Of a stretch of 50,614 nt of DNA, positions 26,538 to 35,018 are shown piece after piece (the first letter of the stretch is position 1; every line of letters begins with the position of its first letter). The DNA lies in the IMG/VR virus record IMGVR_UViG_3300010885_040388, positions 1 to 50,614 of that record. One strand, 5' to 3'. The notes under the pieces are model-generated. The model did no database searches and was not told the origin of the DNA. It saw nothing but the letters and a program-made list of their open reading frames with translations. The position numbers and the translations under genes were made by a program. Source of the stretch: a virus.

Positions 26538-27117
26538 GTGGGGTATTGAATCAATGCCAAAAACTATATGCGCTATTGATGCTAGTACAAATAGTTTTGC
26601 CTTTGCTTTATTTGACACTCAAGAAAAAACACTGAGTGCAGCAGGAAAAATAAACTTTGAAGGAAAAAATACATATGAAAAGGTAATGGATGCCTGTAAA
26701 AAAACAAAGGCCTTCTTTGATCACTATGGTGGGTTTGAGGCTATTGTTATTGAGCACACAGTATTTATGAATTCCCCAAAAGTGGCTGCCGATCTAGCAC
26801 TTGTTCAGGGGGCACTGCTAGGTGCTGCTGGTTTAACTGGTACAAAAGTTATAGGCACAGTGGCCCCAATTACTTGGCAAATATTTATAGGAAATGGAAA
26901 GTTAACTAAAGATGAAAAGTTTTTTATAAGATCAAAAAATGCAGGGAAATCAGAAGCTTGGCACAAAGCAAATGAAAGAGAAATTAGAAAGCAAAAGACT
27001 ATTAGATTCATTAACTTGCAATATGATAAAAATATAACAGACAATGACGTTGCAGATGCAATTGGTATTGGGCATTGGGCATTAAAGAATTGGGGAAAGG
27101 CTATAGGTACGGCATGA
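26524..27117 (+). CDS. RuvC-like Holliday junction resolvase
   Basis: 197 residues, RNase H fold with all four acidic residues: D19 (AIDAST), E77 (VIEHTV), D175 and D178 (DNDVADAIGIGHWA). It would cut branched DNA before packaging. The ATG at 26524 is chosen; TTG at 26518 is nearer to the AAAGG site and ATG 26554 is also possible. It ends in an ATGA overlap with the next gene. Confidence 0.85.
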   Translation: MSKNKWGIESMPKTICAIDASTNSFAFALFDTQEKTLSAAGKINFEGKNTYEKVMDACKKTKAFFDHYGGFEAIVIEHTVFMNSPKVAADLALVQGALLGAAGLTGTKVIGTVAPITWQIFIGNGKLTKDEKFFIRSKNAGKSEAWHKANEREIRKQKTIRFINLQYDKNITDNDVADAIGIGHWALKNWGKAIGTA

Positions 27118-27299
27118 TGGAGAGAGATCCTTTTATATTTAAGGAAGAAGAGCAGGACGTTATCTTAACCGTCAGGACTCTTGCTCCCACAAAATGGATG
27201 CTTTTAGATAGAGAAACTGGTCAAATTTACCAAGGTAGTCCAAAGGGTCACTGGGATAGACTTGAACCAATAATTAAAGAACATAAGGAGAACATATAA
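27114..27299 (+). CDS. Hypothetical protein (61 aa)
   Basis: Starts in an ATGATG that overlaps the RuvC-like stop (a longer TTG start at 27075 would overlap 43 bases and is rejected). It is a compact beta-like protein (TLAPTKWMLLDRETGQIYQG). It ends in a TAATG junction with the next gene. Unknown function. Confidence 0.6.
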   Translation: MMERDPFIFKEEEQDVILTVRTLAPTKWMLLDRETGQIYQGSPKGHWDRLEPIIKEHKENI

Positions 27300-27943
27300 T
27301 GCCAGAGTTAAATGCAAATATCCCACCAATTGAGTGCTATGTGCGTGGTAACTTTTTAAGAGATCAGATAGACAGTCATGATCAGTATTTTCCATGTGTA
27401 ATTTTTGGAGTTTCAAGTATTAAGGCAAGAAGCCCACTGTTTCATTTTATGATGGAAGATGGTGGAATTTGGTGGAGAATGCCAATTAATGCATTCTGCA
27501 CTAAGCCAGGAGTTCCAGAAGAGCCAATACATAATCTTGTTTTATGGAATTCTTTTAGTTCACACGTTTCTGTTACAAAGTTTCAGGCATTAAGCAATAT
27601 GAGAATGTCTTATATTGATAGAAATAAAACTAATGTTCCTGGAACTTATCTATTTACTTTAGATTGGCATAGCCCAGAAACTAATATTTTGGATGATGGG
27701 TATTCTGAAAATCCAGGACAACATAAATGTGGACATGTAATACAAAGAGATGATGGAAATTTTGCGGTACAGCCAAACAACAGGGTAAGAATTAAAGAGC
27801 CATCATTTGTTACTAAAAAAGATCTAGTAATAAATAGGCTAATTAATACAAATAAATGGGATGTTGAAAGTTATGACAAGTGGATACTAGAAGACTCAAA
27901 TGCTTACAACTATGATATTTTTGAGTCAGGGATTGACAAATAG
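27299..27943 (+). CDS. Conserved-looking hypothetical protein (214 aa)
   Basis: Good AAGGAG site. The protein is rich in aromatic residues and His (FHFMMEDGGIWWRMPINAFC, TLDWHSPETNILDDGYSE), without a known catalytic set. I recall proteins of this style in other marine and actinobacterial phages, always unnamed. Its place in the replication operon suggests a DNA metabolism role. Confidence 0.6.
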   Translation: MPELNANIPPIECYVRGNFLRDQIDSHDQYFPCVIFGVSSIKARSPLFHFMMEDGGIWWRMPINAFCTKPGVPEEPIHNLVLWNSFSSHVSVTKFQALSNMRMSYIDRNKTNVPGTYLFTLDWHSPETNILDDGYSENPGQHKCGHVIQRDDGNFAVQPNNRVRIKEPSFVTKKDLVINRLINTNKWDVESYDKWILEDSNAYNYDIFESGIDK

Positions 27944-27947
27944 TCCT

Positions 27948-28103
27948 ATGTCTGCTAAACTGTATACATCAGAGGTTTTTATGCGTAAGAGGTATCTTAT
28001 GGATAAGAAGTCCCCAGAAGAAATTGCAAAAGAATGTGGGGCAAGCGTAGAGACAATCTATGTTTACCTTGCAAAATTCGGATTAAGGAAGTCAAAAAGA
28101 TGA
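27948..28103 (+). CDS. Small helix-turn-helix protein (51 aa)
   Basis: ATG at 27948 gives 51 residues, nearly all of it one HTH: KKSPEEIAKECGASVETIYV with a basic tail GLRKSKR. A longer TTG start at 27900 would lie inside the previous gene. It overlaps the next gene by ATGA. Likely a DNA-binding regulator. Confidence 0.65.
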   Translation: MSAKLYTSEVFMRKRYLMDKKSPEEIAKECGASVETIYVYLAKFGLRKSKR

Positions 28104-28225
28104 GCAAGTTACAAAAGATAATGCTAGGAATAGGCATTGCTGGAGCCGTGGGCATTACATATGTCGTTTCAGCTTTAAGAGGAATGCCAGAAGTATTTGA
28201 TTGGGATGATGATGAAGATTTTTAA
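28100..28225 (+). CDS. Small single-pass membrane protein (41 aa)
   Basis: ATG at 28100 overlaps the HTH stop (ATGA). One hydrophobic helix (IMLGIGIAGAVGITYVVSAL) is followed by the acidic tail DWDDDEDF. Start coupling supports it. The role is unknown. Confidence 0.55.
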   Translation: MSKLQKIMLGIGIAGAVGITYVVSALRGMPEVFDWDDDEDF

Positions 28226-28376
28226 TAGTTTTGTATATATCACATACTCAATTATTAAACAATTTTTTTGCAAACATATAAATACATATACTGCTTCATG
28301 TCCATACACACGTAAAGCATACACAGATTGTGTAAGATGTTTAAAAAGATTGTCTGTGGCAACAATAAATGAGTAA
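28206..28376 (+). CDS. Small Cys-containing protein (56 aa)
   Basis: ATG codons at 28206-28214 open a 56-codon frame that overlaps the previous gene by 20 bases and the next by 8. It fills the only otherwise empty gap here. It contains FFCKH, ASCPYT and CVRC, a likely zinc site. The ribosome site is poor, so confidence is moderate. Confidence 0.45.
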   Translation: MMMKIFNSFVYITYSIIKQFFCKHINTYTASCPYTRKAYTDCVRCLKRLSVATINE

Positions 28377-28614
28377 CAAACTTAATATAACCGTTGACCA
28401 GGTTAATCATCCTCATCACTACATCTCTGATCCTTCTGGAGTTGAATGCATTCAGATAACTAGGCATAGAAATTTTAACATTGGAAATGCATTTAAATAT
28501 TTATGGAGAGCTGGAATCAAAGATGAATCCAAAACTATTCAGGATCTTGAAAAGGCAATATTTTATATTAAAGATGAAATAAATAGACTAGAGGGCAAGT
28601 ACAATGTCAACTGA
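28369..28614 (+). CDS. DUF3310 protein
   Basis: 81 residues matching the DUF3310 pattern: VNHPHHYISDPSGVECIQI, then NAFKYLWRAGIKDE and DLEKAIFYIKDEI. This family is common in phages and includes T7 gp1.7-like proteins linked to nucleotide metabolism; the reaction here is not known. It overlaps the terminase small subunit gene by 11 bases. Confidence 0.8.
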   Translation: MSNKLNITVDQVNHPHHYISDPSGVECIQITRHRNFNIGNAFKYLWRAGIKDESKTIQDLEKAIFYIKDEINRLEGKYNVN

Positions 28615-29140
28615 AGAAGATTTAATAAAGCATCTTGATCAAATAAACAATGTTGTTGGTGAATACCTAAAGGGTAATGACCCAACAGTAATTTCAAAAG
28701 AATTAGATATTCCACGCACACGTGTTGTTTCACTTATTAATGAGTGGAAAACAATGGCATCTGATAATGCTGCCATTCGTTCTCGTGCAAAAGAAGCACT
28801 CGTTGGGGCTGACACACATTATAGCAAGCTTATATCAAAAGCTTATGAAGTTATTGACGAAGCTTCAATGGTTAATAACCTTAGCGCAAAGACTGCTGCT
28901 ATTAAACTTGTTATGGATATAGAGTCTAAGCGCATTGACATGCTACAAAAGGCTGGCCTTCTTGAAAACAAAGAGCTTGCAGAAGAGATGGTTGAGATTG
29001 AGCGTAGACAAGAAGTTCTTGTTGGAATACTTAGGGATATTGCATCAGAGCACCCAGATATCAGAGATCTTATTATGCAAAGACTATCTTCTATTGCAAG
29101 AGAAGGAGAAGTGATTACAGTTGTCCACGACGTTCAATGA
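28604..29140 (+). CDS. Probable terminase small subunit
   Basis: 178 residues, directly before and overlapping the large terminase gene. The N-terminal part has an HTH-like segment (NDPTVISKELDIPRTRVVSL), followed by long helices for oligomerisation (AAIKLVMDIESKRIDMLQKAG). That fits small terminases, which bind the packaging site and hand DNA to the motor. Call rests on place and fold pattern. Confidence 0.7.
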   Translation: MSTEEDLIKHLDQINNVVGEYLKGNDPTVISKELDIPRTRVVSLINEWKTMASDNAAIRSRAKEALVGADTHYSKLISKAYEVIDEASMVNNLSAKTAAIKLVMDIESKRIDMLQKAGLLENKELAEEMVEIERRQEVLVGILRDIASEHPDIRDLIMQRLSSIAREGEVITVVHDVQ

Positions 29141-30902
29141 TTTCTTGGAAGTTTTAAAAGAAAATCATTTTGTTGAGAAGCCTGTTGATGCAAAGACATT
29201 TGTTGAGTCTCCAGACTATCTTGGGCAACCACCTTTATCTGATATTCAATATACAATTGTAGAAGCCATGAGCCAGATTTATCGTAAAGAAGATGTTATT
29301 GATATAATGGGTGACGCAGGGGAAGAGTACTATAAAAAATATACAAAGAATGAGCTTATCCTGCAACTTGGCAAGGGATCTGGAAAAGACTTCGTATCAA
29401 CAGTATCGTGTGCATATGTAGTATATAAAATGTTATGTCTTAAAGATCCTGCAATCTATTATGGAAAGCCTGCAGGAGATGCCATTGATATTATTAACGT
29501 TGCAGTCAATGCTCAACAGGCAAAAAATGTTTTCTTTAAAGGTTTTAAATCAAAGATTGAAAGATCACCGTGGTTTGCAGGAAAGTATAATCCAAAAGCA
29601 GACTCAATTGAGTTTGATAAATCAATCACTGTTTATTCTGGTCACTCTGAGCGTGAGTCACATGAAGGTTTGAACCTGTTCATGGCTGTTCTTGATGAAA
29701 TTTCTGGTTTTGCATCAGAGGTAGCAACAGGAAATGAACAGGGTAAGACTGCTGATAATATCTATAAAGCTTTTCGTGGTACTGTAGATTCTCGTTTCCC
29801 TGATCTTGGGAAGGTTGTTCTTCTTTCATTCCCTCGTTATCCAGGTGACTTTATTTCTCAACGGTATGATTCAGTAATCGCCGACAAAGAGGTAATAGAA
29901 AAAACACACAAATTTATTATTAATGAAGATCTACCACATGATAATCCAGACAACAATTTTGAAATATCATGGGATGAAGATAATATCCTTTCATATAAAA
30001 TTCCTAAGATATTTGCACTAAAGCGTCCAACCTGGGATGTAAATCCTACACGTAAAATTGATGACTTCAAGATTGCATTCTTAACAGACCTAGGAGATGC
30101 AATGATGCGTTTTCTTTGCACACCAACATATTCCTCCGATGCCTTTTTTAAACAAAAAGATAAACTGATTAGCTGTATGACATTAACAAATCCAGTTGAT
30201 AGCTTTAGAAGGTTTGCAGAAAACTTTAAACCAGACCCAGATAAAATTTATTATGTTCATGCTGACCTTGCACAAAAGCACGATAAGTGTGCGGTAGCAA
30301 TTGCTCACGTAGATAAGTGGGTAAATATCCAGGTAATTAAAGACTATGAACAGGTAGCACCTATCGTAATAGTAGATGCAGTAGCATGGTGGGAACCAAG
30401 ATCAGAAGGACCAGTTGATCTATCTCAGGTTAAGCAGTGGATTCAAAACCTTAGAAGACAAGGGTTTAATATAGGAATGGTTTCTTTTGACCGTTGGCAA
30501 TCATTTGATATTCAGCAAGAGCTTAAAGCAGTAGGAATAAGAACTGATACTGTTTCTGTTGCAAAAAAACACTACGAAGATTTAGCAATGATGATCTATG
30601 AAGAGCGTGTTGCTATGCCAATGATTCCATTACTCTTGGAAGAAATGTCAGAGTTGAAGATTATGAAGGGCAATCGTGTTGATCACCCTAGAAAGAAATC
30701 CAAAGACTTGGCAGATGCTGTTTGTGGTGCTGTTTTTGGTGCCATCTCTCACACCCCAAAGGATATAGATATTGAAATAGAGATCCATACCTGGGGAACA
30801 AGTGATAAACTTGCAAGACAACAAAGAGCTATGGTAGAATTGGAAGACAGGCAAATGCCTGAAGATGTCAAGGATTTTCTTGACAATTTAAAACTAATAT
30901 AA
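29121..30902 (+). CDS. terL: Terminase large subunit
   Basis: 593 residues. ATPase: Walker A GKGSGKD (residues 84-90), Walker B MAVLDEIS. RNase-H-like nuclease: HADLAQKHDK, VSFDRWQSFD and KDLADAV carry the acidic residues. It pumps DNA into the prohead and cuts the concatemer. The TTG at 29121, overlapping the small subunit by 20 bases, is the best start; an upstream AGGAGA sits 12 bases away. No capsid or portal genes lie downstream in this window, so the head genes must be elsewhere. Confidence 0.93.
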   Translation: MSTTFNDFLEVLKENHFVEKPVDAKTFVESPDYLGQPPLSDIQYTIVEAMSQIYRKEDVIDIMGDAGEEYYKKYTKNELILQLGKGSGKDFVSTVSCAYVVYKMLCLKDPAIYYGKPAGDAIDIINVAVNAQQAKNVFFKGFKSKIERSPWFAGKYNPKADSIEFDKSITVYSGHSERESHEGLNLFMAVLDEISGFASEVATGNEQGKTADNIYKAFRGTVDSRFPDLGKVVLLSFPRYPGDFISQRYDSVIADKEVIEKTHKFIINEDLPHDNPDNNFEISWDEDNILSYKIPKIFALKRPTWDVNPTRKIDDFKIAFLTDLGDAMMRFLCTPTYSSDAFFKQKDKLISCMTLTNPVDSFRRFAENFKPDPDKIYYVHADLAQKHDKCAVAIAHVDKWVNIQVIKDYEQVAPIVIVDAVAWWEPRSEGPVDLSQVKQWIQNLRRQGFNIGMVSFDRWQSFDIQQELKAVGIRTDTVSVAKKHYEDLAMMIYEERVAMPMIPLLLEEMSELKIMKGNRVDHPRKKSKDLADAVCGAVFGAISHTPKDIDIEIEIHTWGTSDKLARQQRAMVELEDRQMPEDVKDFLDNLKLI

Positions 30903-30915
30903 TAAGGAGAAGTAA

Positions 30916-32622
30916 GTGAATTCATTTAAGAAAATCGCTTTAGGACTAGCTGCAGCAATGTCTTTTGGCGTACTATCAGCACTTCCGACAAGTGCTGCTG
31001 TAAACGCACCAACTCTAACGATTGACTCAGCAACAGATGCTGTGACAACTGGTGAGTCTGCCACAGCAGTAGTAACATTGTCGTTTATTTCAGAAACATC
31101 AGCAGATACAGCAACAATTATCTCTGCTATGTTTTCTCAGCCAACAGGGGCAGCAAAGTCTGCAACCTTATCACTTCTAGAAACATCAACATCCTCAGTA
31201 GTTATTGCAGGAAATAATGTTTCAGCAAACGTTAACTCAACAGTTAACACACCAACATATGTAACAGCAAAGTTCTTGGTAACTTTGAATGCACCAACGG
31301 TTGCAGGCACATATGATGCAAAGATTCTAACAACAAGCCCAATCAATGGGCCATCAGTTTCGTGGACAGTAACAGTTAAGGCAGCGGATCTAACTCCATC
31401 TGCTTCAACTACGACATCTATCCTTAATGCTGGTGAAGTAACAACTGCAACCGCAGATGCTACAGTTTATGCTCCAAAGGCTACTTCAGCAGATGCAGCA
31501 GCAGTAATTGTTGTTACACCTAAGAATGCAGCAGGGGGATCAGCAACTGAGTCAATTCTTGCAACAGTTTCAGGTTCAGGAATGATTGGTGGCGGATCAA
31601 ACGCAACATCAATTTCAGCACAAGGTCGCTCATTGGTAATTGCTTCAGGAAACCATATTGGTGTATTTGCTGACGGTACAGCAGGAGTATCAACAATTAC
31701 TCTTACAACACTTACAGGTGTAGTTCTTGCAACTGAGAAGGTAACATTCTACGGAGATATTGCATCTATCGTAGCAACAACAGTTAAGCCTGTTATCCCA
31801 GTGGGATCAAATGTTTCAACAATTAAGGCAATAGCATATGATGCTGCTGGAGTAACAGTTGGAGCAGGAACACTTAATGCTTTCTCAAGCGATGTTTCAG
31901 TGGTATCCGATTCAGGAACTGCAGCAACAATCGTAAATGGTGAAGCAATGTTTACTCTTACAGGAGTTAAGACAGGCGGAGTTGCTGTAACTGTTAAGTC
32001 AGGGGCAGTATCATCTGCACCAGTTGCAACTCGTGTAGAGGGTGCAGCAGCAACTGTTAAGTTGTCTTTTGATAAGGCTCAGTACCTTCCAGGAGAAGCA
32101 GCAATTATTACAGTTCAAGTTCTAGATGCAGCAGGTCTTCCATTGTCTGGTAAGACACACTCTAATCTATTTGCTACAGGTGGAATTGTTTCTAACTATG
32201 CATTTGGATCAGCATCTGATGTACTAACAGCGACTTCTGTAACAACAGATACAGCAACAGTTAAGACCTACAAGGTCTTTATGCCACTTGTACAAAATAC
32301 AATTAAGGTCACAGCAACTGGTGGATCATCTCTTCCAGTAGCAGGTCAAGTTGTAGTTTCTGCAGAGGTACTTGTTGAAGATTCTGCTCAGAAAGCAGCA
32401 TCAGACGCAGCAAAAGAAGCGGTTGATGCAGCCAATGCAGCAACAGATGCAGCTCTCGCAGCAGCAGAAGCAGCAGATGCTGCAACAACAGCAGCACAAG
32501 CAGCATCAGACGCAGTTGCAGCACTTTCAGAGTCTGTAACTAAGTTAATTGCTGGACTTCAGGCACAAATTAAATCACTTGCAGCAGTAGTTGCAAAGAT
32601 TGCCAAGAAGGTAAAAGCTTAA
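30916..32622 (+). CDS. Secreted Ig-like repeat protein with Ala-rich coiled-coil tail
   Basis: 568 residues, GTG start with AAGGAGA 5 bases before. A clear Sec signal peptide (KKIALGLAAAMSFGVL, then PTSA) predicts cleavage near residue 28. The body is Thr/Val/Ala-rich with repeated beta-sandwich segments (TVTVKAADLTPSAS, FDKAQYLPGEAAIITVQVLD) resembling S-layer or adhesin Ig domains. About residues 490-568 form an Ala-rich coiled coil ending KIAKKVKA. A strong terminator follows. It is exported from the host cell; whether it coats the cell, the virion or is released cannot be told. Recent host origin is possible. Confidence 0.75.
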   Translation: MNSFKKIALGLAAAMSFGVLSALPTSAAVNAPTLTIDSATDAVTTGESATAVVTLSFISETSADTATIISAMFSQPTGAAKSATLSLLETSTSSVVIAGNNVSANVNSTVNTPTYVTAKFLVTLNAPTVAGTYDAKILTTSPINGPSVSWTVTVKAADLTPSASTTTSILNAGEVTTATADATVYAPKATSADAAAVIVVTPKNAAGGSATESILATVSGSGMIGGGSNATSISAQGRSLVIASGNHIGVFADGTAGVSTITLTTLTGVVLATEKVTFYGDIASIVATTVKPVIPVGSNVSTIKAIAYDAAGVTVGAGTLNAFSSDVSVVSDSGTAATIVNGEAMFTLTGVKTGGVAVTVKSGAVSSAPVATRVEGAAATVKLSFDKAQYLPGEAAIITVQVLDAAGLPLSGKTHSNLFATGGIVSNYAFGSASDVLTATSVTTDTATVKTYKVFMPLVQNTIKVTATGGSSLPVAGQVVVSAEVLVEDSAQKAASDAAKEAVDAANAATDAALAAAEAADAATTAAQAASDAVAALSESVTKLIAGLQAQIKSLAAVVAKIAKKVKA

Positions 32623-32634
32623 TAGCTTAACAAT

Positions 32635-32668
32635 AAGAGGGTCAGTCTTAGTGCTGGCCCTCTTTTTT
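32635..32668 (+). terminator. Rho-independent terminator after secreted Ig protein
   Basis: Stem AAGAGGGTCAG / CTGGCCCTCTT (11 pairs with one G-U), 8-base loop, followed by a run of T. It separates the first secreted gene from the next promoter. Confidence 0.85.
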
Positions 32669-32680
32669 GCTGGAATAAAA

Positions 32681-32689
32681 TGATATAAT
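32681..32689 (+). promoter_or_regulatory. Extended -10 promoter for secreted PA14 gene
   Basis: TGATATAAT 13 bases after the terminator, about 45 bases before the proposed AUU start. No -35 match. Confidence 0.55.
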
Positions 32690-32733
32690 AGCCTTAATAG
32701 TCATATCACCACTACGACTATAAGGAGTTAAAG

Positions 32734-34836
32734 ATTAAAAAGTTATTGAGAGTAGCATTGGTTTTATCCCTTGCTCTATTTCCCCTGCTTTTAATAATTG
32801 ATAAAGCCCACGCAGCAGAAGGTTTGACTGCTCAAGTATATAACGTGCTGGGACAAAATGGCGCTCCTTACATACCGCAGGGAGCCTCCCCAGTAGTAAC
32901 TACAAATGTATCCAACATTAACTTTCAGTGGGGTAGTGGTAGTGTCCTTGGGGGCCCTTCAGAAGATGTGATTGTAAGATTTACTGGGTCTATTCGTAGT
33001 AACACAACTCAAGATATATCATTTTTAGCAACAGCAGATGATGGAACTAAGCTTTATCTTGATGGAGTTTTAATAACAAGTGACTGGCGAGATAAAGGTG
33101 GTGGAGGAACAACTTCTTCTCCAGTAGCATTTACAGCAGGAATACCAAAAACTATAGAGTTAATGTACTACGAGAATGGTGGCGGTGCTTGGGTTCAACT
33201 ATTATGGAATCAGTCTGGGTCAATGCAAGTTATTCCAGCAGAAGCCTTTACCTCACAAGCAGCACCAGTAGTAAAAACAATAGGACCTCCAAGAAATTTA
33301 ACAATAATTAGCGGAGAAACCTCAACAATATTAAATTGGGAAGCACCCGACACTGGTAACACACAACCAGAAAGATATGCAATAAGTTTTAATTGTTCTG
33401 GATGTAATGGTTGGGGAATTGCTACTGGAAATGTTGGCGGACCAAACTCTTTAAATACAACAATTACAATTGATCATTCCTTGCTAAATGGACTTATGCC
33501 AGCAGGAACAGTCTGGTCATTTCACATTAGATCAGATAACGATACCTTTGCCCTTTACTCTGCAAATTCAAATGTTGTTACTGGTTCTACATATGTAGCC
33601 CCTGCTCCAGAGCCTTCACCTACTCCGACTCCTACTCCCTCTGAAACAGCAACCGTAACAACACCAGCACCTGAAACAACAACAGTTACAACACCTAGCG
33701 AAACTACAACAGTAACAACACCTACGCCCAGTGAAACATCAACAGTGACAATACCAACTGGACCAACTGAAGCAGAAATTGCAGCATCTGTTGCAGCCCA
33801 ATTAGCAGCACAGCAAGCAGAAGCAGCAAGAATACAGGCTGAGACAGCAGCATTAATTGCACAGCAAGCAGCAGCCGCTCAAGCAGAAGCAGAAAGAATT
33901 GCAGCACTTCAAGCAGCACAAGAAGCAGAAAGAATTAAGGCAGAAGCAGAGGCTAAGGCAGAGGCTGATCGTATAGAAGCAGAGATTGAAGCAGCGAGAA
34001 TACAAGCAGAGATAGAGGCCAAGGCAGAAGAAGATCGCATTGCAGCAGAAATTAAAGCAGCAGAAGAAAAAGCAGAAGCAGAGGCTAAGGCAGAGGCTGA
34101 TCGTATAGAAGCAGAGCGTATAGCGGAAGAAGAAAGAGCGATTGCCGAAGCAGAAGCAGAGGCTGAGCGTATAGCAGCAGAAGAAGAGGCCATTGCAAAA
34201 GCAAAGGCAGAAGCAGAGGCTGAAGCCCTTGCAGAAGAAAAAAGAATTGCTGAAGAAGCCAAAGCAAAAGAATTAGAAGAAGAAAAGGCTGCGGAAGAAG
34301 AAGCAAAAGCAGAAGAAAAAGAATTAAAAGAAATAATTGAAGATGCTAAAGATGGTAAAGAATTAACTAAAGAACAAAAAGAAATTGTAGTAGCAGCATT
34401 AATAGAAGACCTTAAGCCAGGAGAATCTATTTCTGCAGCAGAGGTCCAAGCATCTGGAGTTTCATATGCAGACCTTCCACCAGAAACCCCCATTGAACTT
34501 AGAACATCTGAGTCTGGCGAGGTGTTAATAATTACAGCAGAGGTTGCAGCAAATGTAGAATTGGTTCAAGATCCAGGAGCGTTATTAAACGCGGTATTTA
34601 CTGATCCAGGCGCAGCACTTGCAGCCTTTGGGAGTATTGGTGCAGACATGACTGAAGGAGAAAGAGAAGAGGCAACAGATATGGTTGTAGCAACAGTTGT
34701 GGCAACAGGAGCAGCGATTAATGCAGCAGCAGTTGCATCAGCAGGAGGAGCAGCAGGAGGCTCTGGTGGTGGAGGAAATTCTGGTGGAAGTTCAGGCAGC
34801 AATTCACCAGGTTCAAGAGGAGGAAGAAAATGGTAA
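32734..34836 (+). CDS. Secreted PA14-domain surface protein, proposed AUU start
   Basis: About 700 residues. AAGGAG (32722-32727) is exactly 6 bases before ATT at 32734; starting there gives the signal peptide (M)KKLLRVALVLSLALFPLLL with cleavage after AHA. The only other early start, TTG at 32746, is 18 bases from the site and loses the basic KK. Then come a PA14-like lectin domain (FLATADDGTKLYLDG, TIELMYYENGGGAW), a fibronectin-III-like domain, a Pro/Thr linker, a long Ala/Glu coiled coil, a conserved-looking C-domain, a hydrophobic stretch (VVATVVATGAAINAAAVASA) and a Gly/Ser tail ending RGGRKW. It looks like a type I surface protein binding sugars. It overlaps the next membrane protein gene. 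Confidence 0.75.
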   Translation: MKKLLRVALVLSLALFPLLLIIDKAHAAEGLTAQVYNVLGQNGAPYIPQGASPVVTTNVSNINFQWGSGSVLGGPSEDVIVRFTGSIRSNTTQDISFLATADDGTKLYLDGVLITSDWRDKGGGGTTSSPVAFTAGIPKTIELMYYENGGGAWVQLLWNQSGSMQVIPAEAFTSQAAPVVKTIGPPRNLTIISGETSTILNWEAPDTGNTQPERYAISFNCSGCNGWGIATGNVGGPNSLNTTITIDHSLLNGLMPAGTVWSFHIRSDNDTFALYSANSNVVTGSTYVAPAPEPSPTPTPTPSETATVTTPAPETTTVTTPSETTTVTTPTPSETSTVTIPTGPTEAEIAASVAAQLAAQQAEAARIQAETAALIAQQAAAAQAEAERIAALQAAQEAERIKAEAEAKAEADRIEAEIEAARIQAEIEAKAEEDRIAAEIKAAEEKAEAEAKAEADRIEAERIAEEERAIAEAEAEAERIAAEEEAIAKAKAEAEAEALAEEKRIAEEAKAKELEEEKAAEEEAKAEEKELKEIIEDAKDGKELTKEQKEIVVAALIEDLKPGESISAAEVQASGVSYADLPPETPIELRTSESGEVLIITAEVAANVELVQDPGALLNAVFTDPGAALAAFGSIGADMTEGEREEATDMVVATVVATGAAINAAAVASAGGAAGGSGGGGNSGGSSGSNSPGSRGGRKW
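33940..33984 (+). repeat. 45-base direct repeat, copy 1
   Basis: Identical to 34072-34116, offset 132 bases (44 codons, in frame), within the coiled-coil part of the PA14 protein. Confidence 0.85.
34072..34116 (+). repeat. 45-base direct repeat, copy 2
   Basis: Second exact copy of 33940-33984. Recombination between copies would shorten the coil by 44 residues without a frameshift. Confidence 0.85.
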
Positions 34837-35018
34837 GAATAGTAAAAAATATAATGAAAGACCTAGTAGATCAGGCATGGACTCTTCTTGGAATGTTTAT
34901 TGCCTGGGTTGTTCTGGACGGTAGCGCAAAGACTATTGTTGGTTATGGAATTATAGCCACTACCACACTTTGGATACTAACTAGTCCTATTAGAAATAAA
35001 GAATATGGAGATGAATAA
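34830..35018 (+). CDS. Small two-helix membrane protein (62 aa)
   Basis: ATG overlaps the PA14 gene stop. Two hydrophobic segments (AWTLLGMFIAWVVLD and VGYGIIATTTLWILT) with a charged tail. It ends in a TAATG junction with the next membrane protein. The pair may be holin/antiholin-like or may anchor the surface protein; the sequence does not decide. Confidence 0.65.
   Translation: MVRIVKNIMKDLVDQAWTLLGMFIAWVVLDGSAKTIVGYGIIATTTLWILTSPIRNKEYGDE

Noticed and set aside
28259-28272. T run after 28225 as a terminator
   Set aside because: There is no GC-rich hairpin before it, and it lies inside the small 28206-28376 gene.
30880-30903. TTGACA and TATAAT at the end of terL as a promoter for the secreted Ig protein
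   Set aside because: The spacer is only 12 bases and there is no TGn extension, so it is unlikely to work as a pair.
33909-34493. Long open frame on the minus strand (194 codons) opposite the PA14 protein
   Set aside because: It mirrors the Ala/Glu repeat coding (GCA/GAA read backwards gives Ser/Ala/Leu runs). It has no ribosome site and low complexity.
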